The translations under genes and the position numbers were made by a program. Below the pieces are notes generated by a model. That model did not search any database, was not told the DNA's origin, and saw nothing but the letters and a program-made list of their open reading frames with translations. Positions 1 through 6,520 of a DNA stretch of 13,533 nucleotides are shown piece after piece. Source of the DNA: Clostridia bacterium. Lineage in GTDB: Bacteria > Bacillota > Clostridia > Oscillospirales > Acutalibacteraceae. The stretch's first letter is position 1. Every line of letters begins with the position of its first letter. The DNA lies in contig CAAGRQ010000055.1 in assembly GCA_900772705.1 (NCBI GenBank), positions 1 to 13,533 of the forward strand, given 5' to 3'.

Positions 1-2
1 AC

Positions 3-104
3 AGTGAAAGCCGTGTAAATCTCTATTTTGATGAAAGTGACGGTGTGCTTGGAGAAGATGTCGATGGAAATCTCTTAAATGCAGCAAGAATCATTAAAGA
101 ATAA
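3..104 (+). CDS. C-terminal tail of an unidentified protein (5' end outside window)
   Basis: An open frame enters from the left edge and runs 33 codons to a TAA at 102-104. The tail is acidic and ends in LLNAARIIKE. It overlaps the start of the flippase gene by 26 bases, a type of tight overlap common in polysaccharide gene clusters. That context suggests a glycosyltransferase or sugar-modifying enzyme, but the fragment has no diagnostic motif and I do not recognise the family. The other two forward frames contain stops within the first 20 bases, so this is the only frame that can continue from upstream. It could also be chance. Confidence 0.45.
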   Translation, partial: SESRVNLYFDESDGVLGEDVDGNLLNAARIIKE

Positions 105-795
105 AACGATAAAAGGAGTAGGATGGAGTGCTGCTGATGCCTTTCTTGGGCAGGGAGTAACTTTCATAGTCGGCTTGGTGTTGGCACGTCTTCTCTCTCC
201 TGATGAATATGGTTTGATAGGTATTTGCTTAATCTTTACAACAGTCCTCAACGGCATTGTTGATAGCGGATTTAGTAATGCCTTAATTAGAAAGAAAGAT
301 GTGACAGATGAGGATTACAACACAATGTTTATGACCAATATGGCAATTAGCATAGTATTGTATATTCTTCTTTTTGTAAGTGCTCCGTTTGTATCTGATT
401 TCTTTCATCGTGTAGAATTAACAGCATTAGTAAGAGCCACTGGATTGATACTCTTTTTTAATGCATTATCTATCACACAGGTAACAATTCTAACAAAAAA
501 AATAGATTTCAAAACCAAAACAAAAGCTTCTTTTGTTTCTGCTATAATTAGTGGAGTGATAGGCATTGCTTTGGCGTTTATGGGATATGGAGTTTGGTCT
601 TTAGTAGCTCAACAACTTTCTAAGCAGTTATTATATACTTTATGCTTATGGGTATTGAACAATTGGTGGCCCAAGTGTACATTCTATAAGGCTAGTTTCA
701 AGTATATGTGGGGATTTGGCTGGAAACTATTGGCTAGTGGTATTTTAAATAATGTGTGGAATCAACTTTATCAGGTTGTAATAGCTAAGTTTTAA
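79..795 (+). CDS. Wzx-type polysaccharide flippase, N-terminal half only (truncated)
   Basis: The 238-residue product resembles the N-terminal half of MATE/MOP-superfamily lipid-linked oligosaccharide flippases (polysaccharide biosynthesis protein family). These proteins move undecaprenyl-linked repeat units across the cytoplasmic membrane. Typical features are the GVGWSAADAFLGQG start, the LARLLSPDEYGLIG segment, GFSNALIRKKDVT, and about six hydrophobic segments, followed by the WGFGWKLLASGILNNVWNQL region near the end. Full-length members have about 450-500 residues and 12-14 membrane helices, so about half is missing. The frame stops just after VVIAKF, where relatives normally continue with a YSP-like motif, and the next gene begins one base later. 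The missing half is not present in another frame. Sampled lines give about one third G+C, against about 42% in holB. The start at 79 has only a weak GGAAA upstream. The product is probably non-functional as it stands. Confidence 0.8.
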   Translation: MQQESLKNKTIKGVGWSAADAFLGQGVTFIVGLVLARLLSPDEYGLIGICLIFTTVLNGIVDSGFSNALIRKKDVTDEDYNTMFMTNMAISIVLYILLFVSAPFVSDFFHRVELTALVRATGLILFFNALSITQVTILTKKIDFKTKTKASFVSAIISGVIGIALAFMGYGVWSLVAQQLSKQLLYTLCLWVLNNWWPKCTFYKASFKYMWGFGWKLLASGILNNVWNQLYQVVIAKF

Positions 796-796
796 T

Positions 797-1780
797 ATGA
801 AGTTTGTCAATTTTGTCGGAAACGAAAGAGTAAAGGAACAGCTCACCTATTTGCAGGAGTCGGGCAGGCTTCCTCACGCCATTGTAATAGAGGGCGAAGA
901 GGGACTCGGAAAGCGTACTCTCGCAAAGGAAATAGTGCTTAATCTTTTTTGTAAAGCCGATGAAAAGCCGTGCCTTAATTGTCCTCAGTGCTCTAAGGTG
1001 CAAAAGGGAGTTCATCCCGATGTGTTTGAATATTGTGCACCCGGCGGAGTAAACAGCTTTCATATTCAAACCGTTCGTGAGATTATAGAAGATGTTTGTA
1101 TTCAGCCGAACGAGGCGGATTATAAGGTCTATATTCTCGGAAACTGTCAGTGTATGAATATGAATGCTCAAAACGCTCTTTTGAAAGTTTTGGAGGAGCC
1201 GCCTGAGTATGTTATGTTTATTATGACAACGGACTCAAAGTCCGCTTTGCTTGAAACCGTGCTCTCCAGAAGCGTTGTTATATCGCTTGAGGGAGTTAGC
1301 GAAAAACTCGGAGCAGATTACATTTGCTCGCATATTGAGAATGCAAATTATGACGACGCACTCAACGCCTGTACCGTGTGGGGCGGTAATATAGGTAAAG
1401 CCATTGAGACTCTCGGCGACAGTAAACTTGCAAAAATCAGTTCCGTTGCAAATGAGATTTGCACGGCATTAACGGCAAACGACGAGTATTCGCTTCTTAA
1501 AACCTGTGCCGTGTTTGACAAAGACAGGGAATTTACAGTGTCTGCGCTGACTTTGCTTAAAACAATATTCAGAGATGCTCTCGTTTATTCCGACACCTGT
1601 GTCGTGCTTTCGGGGCAGAGGGAGTCTGCGTCAAGGCTTGCTCACGAGTTGAGTAAAAAGAAACTTGTAAATCTTGTTTCGGCGTGCGATAATCTCATAT
1701 CGCTCGTTAAGAAAAATGCCAACAACGCCATAGTTATAACAAAGATTTGCTATGACCTTCGCAGGGCTGTCGGCAGATAA
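797..1780 (+). CDS. holB: DNA polymerase III, delta' subunit
   Basis: This 327-residue AAA+ protein is the delta' subunit of the clamp loader, which places the sliding clamp on DNA during replication in the cytoplasm. A degenerate P-loop lies at residues 33-41 (GEEGLGKRT), with Arg directly after the lysine, as is common in this non-hydrolysing subunit. Four cysteines (52, 59, 62, 65) form the zinc module typical of delta'. NAQNALLKVLEEPP at 123-136 and MTTDSKSALLETVLSRS at about 143-159 are the family core. The usual SRC motif reads SRS (157-159). Length is normal and the methionine start fits the family's N-terminus. Unusually for this window, no Shine-Dalgarno sequence precedes the ATG. 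The 20 bases upstream belong to the truncated flippase, so the native leader seems to have been lost. ricT follows after 24 bases, a conserved Firmicutes arrangement. Confidence 0.93.
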   Translation: MKFVNFVGNERVKEQLTYLQESGRLPHAIVIEGEEGLGKRTLAKEIVLNLFCKADEKPCLNCPQCSKVQKGVHPDVFEYCAPGGVNSFHIQTVREIIEDVCIQPNEADYKVYILGNCQCMNMNAQNALLKVLEEPPEYVMFIMTTDSKSALLETVLSRSVVISLEGVSEKLGADYICSHIENANYDDALNACTVWGGNIGKAIETLGDSKLAKISSVANEICTALTANDEYSLLKTCAVFDKDREFTVSALTLLKTIFRDALVYSDTCVVLSGQRESASRLAHELSKKKLVNLVSACDNLISLVKKNANNAIVITKICYDLRRAVGR

Positions 1781-1804
1781 TTTTTGATTGGAGAAAAAAT
1801 ATAA

Positions 1805-2620
1805 ATGACTGAAGTAGTTGGAGTTCGTTTTAAGGATACCGGTAAAACTTATTATTTTGACCCCGGTAAACTTGATATACATAAAAACGATGTGGTAATA
1901 GTCGAAACCGCCAGAGGTACGGAAAACGGTACAGCCGTCTACGGCAACAAGGCTGTTCGTGACGAGGAAATAGTAAGTCCTCTTAAACCCGTTCAAAGAA
2001 TTGCCACAAAGGAAGATTTGGCACGAATCGAAAAAAACAGAAAGTCGGAAAAGGAAGCGTATTCCGTTTGTCAAAAGAAGATTGAGGAACATAAACTCGA
2101 TATGAATTTGACAGAGGTGGAGTATACCTTTGACGGCTCAAAAATTATTTTCTATTTTACTTCGGACGGCAGAGTGGACTTCAGAGAACTTGTAAAGGAT
2201 TTGGCATCTACCTTCCATACGAGAATCGAACTCAGGCAAATCGGAGTTCGTGACGAGGCTAAGATGCTCGGCGGACTCGGTGTGTGCGGCAGACCGTTTT
2301 GCTGTTCCACATTTCTTAACGATTTTCATTCCGTATCTATTAAGATGGTAAAGGACCAGGGTCTTTCTCTCTCTCCCACAAAGATAAGCGGATGCTGCGG
2401 CAGACTTATGTGCTGTCTTAAATATGAGCAGAATTCATACGAGTATCTTAATAAGATTACTCCGAGAGTCGGCACCGTGGTTGACTGCCGTGACGGCAGG
2501 GGAGTTGTTGTCGATGCCGCCGTGCTTACCGGTAAATTAAAGGTACAACTAAATTCTTCTCCGGAGGGTGCTCCGCCGATAACCGTAAACAGGGGCGAGG
2601 TAAGAATAGTTAAAAAATAA
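1805..2620 (+). CDS. ricT: RicT/YaaT, PSP1-domain regulator of RNA processing and development
   Basis: The 271-residue product is a PSP1-domain protein of the YaaT/RicT family. In Bacillus subtilis RicT forms a cytoplasmic complex with RicA and RicF that carries iron-sulfur clusters, affects RNase Y-dependent mRNA maturation and influences sporulation, competence and biofilm formation. The family's cysteine signatures are clear: GVCGRPFCC with Cys161, 166 and 167, and SGCCGRLMCC with Cys197, 198, 203 and 204. Length matches the family. The start at 1805 is supported by GGAG at 1790-1793. It follows holB by 24 bases and is probably co-transcribed, as in many Firmicutes. I see no rho-independent terminator in the stretch downstream before the ferredoxin promoter. 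Confidence 0.92.
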   Translation: MTEVVGVRFKDTGKTYYFDPGKLDIHKNDVVIVETARGTENGTAVYGNKAVRDEEIVSPLKPVQRIATKEDLARIEKNRKSEKEAYSVCQKKIEEHKLDMNLTEVEYTFDGSKIIFYFTSDGRVDFRELVKDLASTFHTRIELRQIGVRDEAKMLGGLGVCGRPFCCSTFLNDFHSVSIKMVKDQGLSLSPTKISGCCGRLMCCLKYEQNSYEYLNKITPRVGTVVDCRDGRGVVVDAAVLTGKLKVQLNSSPEGAPPITVNRGEVRIVKK

Positions 2621-2675
2621 AGATTCTTCTTGTTGTGCTGTTGTTATCACGGTTGAAAAATTCTTTATTTTGTGC

Positions 2676-2704
2676 TTGATTTTTATTTCTTGTAATGTTA
2701 TATT
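2676..2704 (+). promoter_or_regulatory. Sigma-A promoter for the ferredoxin gene
   Basis: A -35 box TTGATT (2676-2681) and a -10 box TATATT (2699-2704) are separated by exactly 17 bases. TGT at 2696-2698 gives an extended -10. The ferredoxin start lies about 50 bases downstream, behind AGGAGG at 2741-2746. It indicates transcription independent of holB-ricT. Confidence 0.7.
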
Positions 2705-2755
2705 AGTGTTACAGAAATGGTAATTAATATTAATCTAATTAGGAGGTATGTTTCA

Positions 2756-2926
2756 ATGGCTTATGCAATTTCCGATGAATGCATTTCTTGCGGTGCTTGC
2801 GCAGCAGAGTGCCCGGTAGGCGCTATCAGCGAAGGCGATTCAAAGTACGAAATTGATGCCGATGCTTGCATCGAGTGCGGTGCTTGCGCCGGTGTATGCC
2901 CTGTAGGTGCACCTGCACAGGCATAA
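2756..2926 (+). CDS. 2[4Fe-4S] ferredoxin, clostridial type
   Basis: A 56-residue electron carrier for low-potential cytoplasmic redox reactions in anaerobes, such as those of pyruvate:ferredoxin oxidoreductase or hydrogenase. Two classic CxxCxxCxxxCP motifs are visible: Cys9, 12, 15, 19-Pro20 and Cys38, 41, 44, 48-Pro49, each binding one [4Fe-4S] cluster. The two halves are internally similar, as in Clostridium pasteurianum ferredoxin, and the length is typical. An in-frame ATG exists at 2717, but the start at 2756 (MAYAIS) is chosen because a full AGGAGG lies at 2741-2746 with 9-base spacing and because ferredoxins of this class begin exactly there. The gene has its own promoter and a strong terminator, so it is a single-gene unit. 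Confidence 0.96.
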   Translation: MAYAISDECISCGACAAECPVGAISEGDSKYEIDADACIECGACAGVCPVGAPAQA

Positions 2927-2941
2927 TCATTGCGTAAAGAT

Positions 2942-2985
2942 AAAGAGGTAACGACATTTTCTTTTGCCGTTACCTCTTTTTATTT
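2942..2985 (+). terminator. Rho-independent terminator after ferredoxin
   Basis: A perfect 12-bp stem pairs AAAGAGGTAACG (2942-2953) with CGTTACCTCTTT (2968-2979) across a 14-base loop. It is followed by a T-rich tract (2977-2989, interrupted by one A). It ends the ferredoxin transcript. It also lies just beyond the stop of the convergent minus-strand gene and could stop that transcript too, but the U-tract in that direction is poor. Confidence 0.9.
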
Positions 2986-2994
2986 TTATTCTTC

Positions 2995-4347
2995 TTATTT
3001 TGTTATCGCTTGCTCTTCTTCATCGGTGATGTAGTCATTCTCGTTGAATTCCTCAAAACTGTTTTTTTCGTCTGCGGCAAGCTGTATGTTGTTTTCTGCC
3101 ATTCTTAGCGTAGCCTCTGTAAATCCGAGCAGAATGAAAAATATCATCATTTCCTTTGGCGACTGCAATGTGTGCTCGTAAAGCGACATCATAACAAAGC
3201 CTATGAGCGACGATGTATAAAGCACGGCGTACGGTCTGTACGCTTTGTTTTTCAGTCTGTATAACTTTATCAGATTTCTCGCAAAGATAATTATAATCGA
3301 TACCGCCATCGCTATTCCGATTATTCCGCCTTCGGTCGCTATTTCAAGAAAAAGATTGTGTGCGTGGGTTCTGTTTATTCCGAGCCTCGAAATTATTTCT
3401 CTGTGTATGTTTTCCGTTCCGGCGCCCAGACCCAGCAGAGGATTTTCCCCGAACAGTTCTGCGCACGTCTGCCATATGGCAAAACGGTTGCTGTTTGATG
3501 CGAGAAATTCGTCGCCCGTTCCGTCCTTGTATCTCAGCGCAAATGTGAGCGGTATTCCCACTGCCAAGATAAACATAAACGGAATCAGTTTTTTGAAAAT
3601 CTTTTTGTTGCTGAGAAGAAGTGTGATTATGGAAAGGGCTATCGCTATATATGCTCCTCTCGACTCTGTGCAAAGAAGCCCCACAAGAGAAGATATAAAG
3701 CAATATCTGCCGATTTTTCTGTTTTGCGAATGCTTAAAATAAATAGACGAAAATGCACAAAACGGTGTGGTAATAATAAGAAATGTAGCCAAAATCAGCG
3801 GATTGTCAAAGGTGGCTGCCGCTCTCGACGGATACGGATAGTTTACTATTTCAAACGGAAACAGTTTAAATATCATATCGTTGAATTCGTAATACAGCGG
3901 ATTTGCTATTATAAAATTAAACCACTTTGTGTATTTGGTCAGATTATAAGTTACAAATTCCAATATGGCTATCAGTCCTATTGTGCCTGAGGCTATGTCG
4001 ACAGCCGTTATGGCGTTTTTCAGTTTTTGTTTTGTATTTATTATGTTTGCCGCCTCTATGTATGTCAGAAAGCATCCCATCCATAATAATCCGATAAGTG
4101 CCGATAAAATATGCGTGTCGCTCCATATCGCCGAAATTATCATATATGTCATATATACCATAAAGGCTTTTCCGAGTTGACCTAATTTTGCATTTCTGCC
4201 GGTTTTCTTAAAGTGGATTAAAAACGGTATATAGAATATAAAAACAAACAGCGGAGCCAAGTATTCCGGAAATAAAAAAGATATTCCGTATATGACGAGC
4301 AAGGCTCTGAAAAGCTTCTTGTCGCTTTGCTCAACTCTTTGTGACAT
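2995..4347 (-). CDS. O-antigen ligase/polymerase-like membrane protein (Wzy_C family)
   Basis: A polytopic protein of 450 residues with about 10-12 hydrophobic segments, resembling the O-antigen ligase/polymerase (WaaL/Wzy) superfamily, which joins undecaprenyl-linked glycans to an acceptor or to each other outside the membrane. Family hallmarks are ESRGAYIA at residues 228-235, a large loop with NRFAIWQTCAELFGENPLLG and LGAGTENIH, and the RTHAHNLFLEIATEGGIIGI signature with His328 and His330. Start choice: an in-frame ATG exists at 4395, but the ATG at 4347 has GGGGTGA 4 bases upstream (plus-strand 4352-4358) and is preferred. As a Gram-positive lacks LPS, a role in capsule, teichuronic-like polymer or protein glycosylation is more likely; the substrate cannot be told. 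It stands alone, outside any visible polysaccharide cluster, and has its own promoter. The C-terminal tail is acidic and cytoplasmic-looking. Confidence 0.85.
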   Translation of the reverse strand: MSQRVEQSDKKLFRALLVIYGISFLFPEYLAPLFVFIFYIPFLIHFKKTGRNAKLGQLGKAFMVYMTYMIISAIWSDTHILSALIGLLWMGCFLTYIEAANIINTKQKLKNAITAVDIASGTIGLIAILEFVTYNLTKYTKWFNFIIANPLYYEFNDMIFKLFPFEIVNYPYPSRAAATFDNPLILATFLIITTPFCAFSSIYFKHSQNRKIGRYCFISSLVGLLCTESRGAYIAIALSIITLLLSNKKIFKKLIPFMFILAVGIPLTFALRYKDGTGDEFLASNSNRFAIWQTCAELFGENPLLGLGAGTENIHREIISRLGINRTHAHNLFLEIATEGGIIGIAMAVSIIIIFARNLIKLYRLKNKAYRPYAVLYTSSLIGFVMMSLYEHTLQSPKEMMIFFILLGFTEATLRMAENNIQLAADEKNSFEEFNENDYITDEEEQAITK

Positions 4348-4416
4348 TGATTCACCCCATATCGATGTTATGTGTGCCGCCGAAATTCGACGCAATAATA
4401 CATTTTATATTAATTG

Positions 4417-4445
4417 ATAATACCACATAGATAATTGCTTTGCAA
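4417..4445 (-). promoter_or_regulatory. Promoter for the O-antigen ligase-like gene
   Basis: Read on the minus strand, TTGCAA (4445-4440) and TATTAT (4422-4417) are 17 bases apart. TGG directly before the -10 box gives an extended -10. The predicted transcript starts about 60 bases upstream of the chosen ATG. Both boxes are exact mirror images in position of the divergent promoter at 4500-4528. Confidence 0.7.
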
Positions 4446-4507
4446 GATATTATTTACATTGCGTTAAAAGTTAATTTATAAATTATAATAAATAATATAT
4501 TGCAAAG
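4438..4507. repeat. 19-bp inverted repeat spanning the divergent promoters
   Basis: The left arm, CTTTGCAAGATATTATTTA (4438-4456), and the reverse complement of the right arm (4489-4507) agree at 18 of 19 positions. A 32-base AT-rich spacer separates them. Each arm contains the -35 box of one of the two divergent promoters, so the arms may be paired binding sites of one regulator or a duplicated promoter. Confidence 0.75.
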
Positions 4508-4528
4508 ACAGTAAATATGTTGTATAAT
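4500..4528 (+). promoter_or_regulatory. Promoter for the first parvulin gene
   Basis: TTGCAA (4500-4505) and a consensus TATAAT (4523-4528) are separated by 17 bases. A short inverted repeat, TATAGTA (4531-4537) with TACTATA (4549-4555), sits in the leader just ahead of the ribosome binding site at 4561 and could form a weak hairpin. Confidence 0.75.
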
Positions 4529-4572
4529 TTTATAGTATTTCAGCGTATTACTATATATTTAGGAGTGATTTT

Positions 4573-6441
4573 GTGGACGAAAAGGATTTAGACATTGAAA
4601 AGAAAGTTGCCTCTTCGGAAAATGAATCGGATATAAAAGATGCGTCCGATTCATCTAATCCGGAGCCTAAGCTCGAGGATAACGATAACTGGAAGTTTGA
4701 CGCAGAAGCGCCTACTCTCGGCGACAGCGTTATAGCAAATGACGAATTTGAGATTAAAATTCCGGAGTCATCCGCTTATGAGACAGCCCCGAGACCTACA
4801 AAGACGGCTGTGGCTGAGCAGGAGAGTACCCCCGCAAAGAGAGGCGTTAAGGGAGACAAGCCGCTGTTTGTTCTTTTGACGGTTCTTGTTGCTGCAATAA
4901 TTGCGGCGTGTGCCGTTCTCGGAACATTTTATTACACTCAGCCAAACAGCGATGAGAGAATGAATCCGGGTAATGTTGCATTAACCGTGGGCGAGACCCC
5001 TGTTTCAATCGGTATGTATAACTATTATTATACCTGCATCAGCCAAAACTATATTACATATGCCGGCTACGGATATTATGATATAGACACTACCAAGGAC
5101 TATTCTCAGCAGACTTGTACCACCGACGACGGTGAGGAAATCACCTGGGCACAGAGATTCGAAAATGAAACTCTTGACCAGATTCAGTATATTACGGCTT
5201 ACTATGAGGATGCCGTTGCTCACGGAGTAACAATGACCGATGAGCAAAAGAAAAATATCGATACCTCTCTCGACGGACTTAAAGCAAGTGCTACTTCGGC
5301 AGGTAAATCCGTAGATGCTTTTATTGCCTCAACATACGGTGATTACTGCGGTACGGCTACCCTCAGAAAAATGCTCGAGCAGTGCTATGTTGCCGAAAAT
5401 TACTATCAGCAAAAGCAACTTGCCACAACCGTAACCACCGAGGAAGAGCAGAAGTATTTTGATGAGCATAAAGAGGATTATGAGAATGTTTCCTTTGCTT
5501 ATCTTCAGATTCCGTTTGCTTCCGAAAGCGGCTCCGACGCCATTAAAGATTCCAAGGACACCGTTACGTCTAAGTGTGACGAGTATGTAAAGCAGATTTC
5601 GTCGGTTGATGATATGAAGAAACTTATTCCTACTGCTTGTAAGGAAGCCATAGATAATTATGTAAATCAAGGCTACGCTAAGGACGCAACTTCCTGTGCG
5701 GAAATGCTTGCGGCAAATATCGAGGTCAGCATTACGGCTAAAGAGAGCGGCTTTATTCAGGAGGCCATCGACTGGCTCTTTGACGATAATACAAAGGTAG
5801 GAGACTGCAAATACTTTGCGGATGATACAAACAGCGTGGTTTATCTCCTTTATAAAACCGCCAATCCGTCCGCAGATACCACTCAGGTTTATTCCGTTCG
5901 CCATATCCTCATTACTCCCGAGAGCGATGACGACAGCAACTCGAGTGATGAATCAAGCAAAGAGTCAAGCACCACTAAGGAATACACCCAAGAGCAGTGG
6001 GACGCAGCAGAGAAAAAAGCTAACGAAATTCTTGACGAGTATAAGAACGGTGAGCAGACCGAATATGAATTTGCAAAACTTGCAGAGGAAGATTCTGCCG
6101 ATACCGAATCAACTTCTAAGGGATCATCGGGACTTTACGGCGGTCTTTGTGCGGGCGTAAAGAAGGGACAGATGGTTGAGGAGTTTGAAAACTGGTCAAC
6201 CGATTCCTCAAGAAAGTACGGCGATACGGGTATAGTTAAATCGCAGTACGGCTACCATATTATGTATTTCATCGAGAATACCGAAAAATATCTCTACGAT
6301 TGTAAGTCAGATATTCAAAAGGAAAAGGAGGACGAATTTGTATCCTCTGTTAAGATTAAAAAGCATAAGAACGCCATGAGCAAGACTAAGGTTGCACAGC
6401 CTACCGCTTCAACCGATTCGTCAAGTTCCGCACAGCAATAA
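4573..6441 (+). CDS. Membrane-anchored parvulin-type peptidyl-prolyl isomerase (PrsA/SurA-like), cysteine-rich
   Basis: A 622-residue extracellular foldase that should catalyse cis-trans isomerisation of prolyl bonds in exported proteins. The start is GTG with AGGAG at 4561-4565. Residues 1-96 form an acidic, Ser/Asp/Glu-rich cytoplasmic tail. Residues 98-121 are one membrane helix. The rest lies outside, with a SurA_N-like chaperone region beginning near SIGMYNYYYT. The parvulin domain spans about 440-566, from YSVRHILITP to the closing YGYHIMYF that marks the family. An acidic Ser-rich insertion (about 449-466) interrupts the domain after its first strand. A Ser/Thr-rich tail ends the protein. 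Ten cysteines lie in the extracellular part, many for a Gram-positive exported protein. It is not an N-terminal lipoprotein as PrsA is. A paralogue follows. The target proteins are unknown. Confidence 0.85.
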   Translation: MDEKDLDIEKKVASSENESDIKDASDSSNPEPKLEDNDNWKFDAEAPTLGDSVIANDEFEIKIPESSAYETAPRPTKTAVAEQESTPAKRGVKGDKPLFVLLTVLVAAIIAACAVLGTFYYTQPNSDERMNPGNVALTVGETPVSIGMYNYYYTCISQNYITYAGYGYYDIDTTKDYSQQTCTTDDGEEITWAQRFENETLDQIQYITAYYEDAVAHGVTMTDEQKKNIDTSLDGLKASATSAGKSVDAFIASTYGDYCGTATLRKMLEQCYVAENYYQQKQLATTVTTEEEQKYFDEHKEDYENVSFAYLQIPFASESGSDAIKDSKDTVTSKCDEYVKQISSVDDMKKLIPTACKEAIDNYVNQGYAKDATSCAEMLAANIEVSITAKESGFIQEAIDWLFDDNTKVGDCKYFADDTNSVVYLLYKTANPSADTTQVYSVRHILITPESDDDSNSSDESSKESSTTKEYTQEQWDAAEKKANEILDEYKNGEQTEYEFAKLAEEDSADTESTSKGSSGLYGGLCAGVKKGQMVEEFENWSTDSSRKYGDTGIVKSQYGYHIMYFIENTEKYLYDCKSDIQKEKEDEFVSSVKIKKHKNAMSKTKVAQPTASTDSSSSAQQ

Positions 6442-6448
6442 ATTGCAC

Positions 6449-6477
6449 TTGTAAATTAAAGTCATATAGTGTAAAAT
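6449..6477 (+). promoter_or_regulatory. Possible promoter for the second parvulin gene
   Basis: TTGTAA (6449-6454) and TAAAAT (6472-6477) are 17 bases apart in the 79-base gap between the parvulin genes. No terminator precedes it, so it would add to read-through from the first gene rather than replace it. Confidence 0.4.
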
Positions 6478-6520
6478 ATTCTTGCATTATTTACTAAAAA
6501 CTGTAAAAGGAAGAAATAAG

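Noticed and set aside
79..1200. A frameshift as the cause of the short flippase
   Set aside because: All frames after 795 were considered. The sequence there encodes holB from its first residue, and no flippase continuation is present.
2603..2670. Possible terminator after ricT
   Set aside because: Only short AAGAAT/ATTCTT-type pairings with long loops and no consistent T-tract are visible.
3245..3990. Long open frames on the plus strand across the ligase-like gene
   Set aside because: They lie antisense to a well-supported membrane protein, have no ribosome binding site, and their products show no recognisable motif.
4348..4395. Upstream ATG at 4395 as start of the ligase-like protein
   Set aside because: It has no ribosome binding site and would add a polar 16-residue stretch, whereas the ATG at 4347 has a good one.
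4472..4485. Perfect 14-bp palindrome TAATTTATAAATTA in the divergent spacer
   Set aside because: It consists only of A and T in a very AT-rich stretch and is off the symmetry centre of the larger inverted repeat, so chance is a sufficient explanation.
4903..4915. IAAC within the membrane segment of the first parvulin, resembling a lipobox
   Set aside because: It lies at residues 110-113, behind a 96-residue cytoplasmic tail and in the middle of the hydrophobic segment, so signal peptidase II processing of a classic lipoprotein is implausible.
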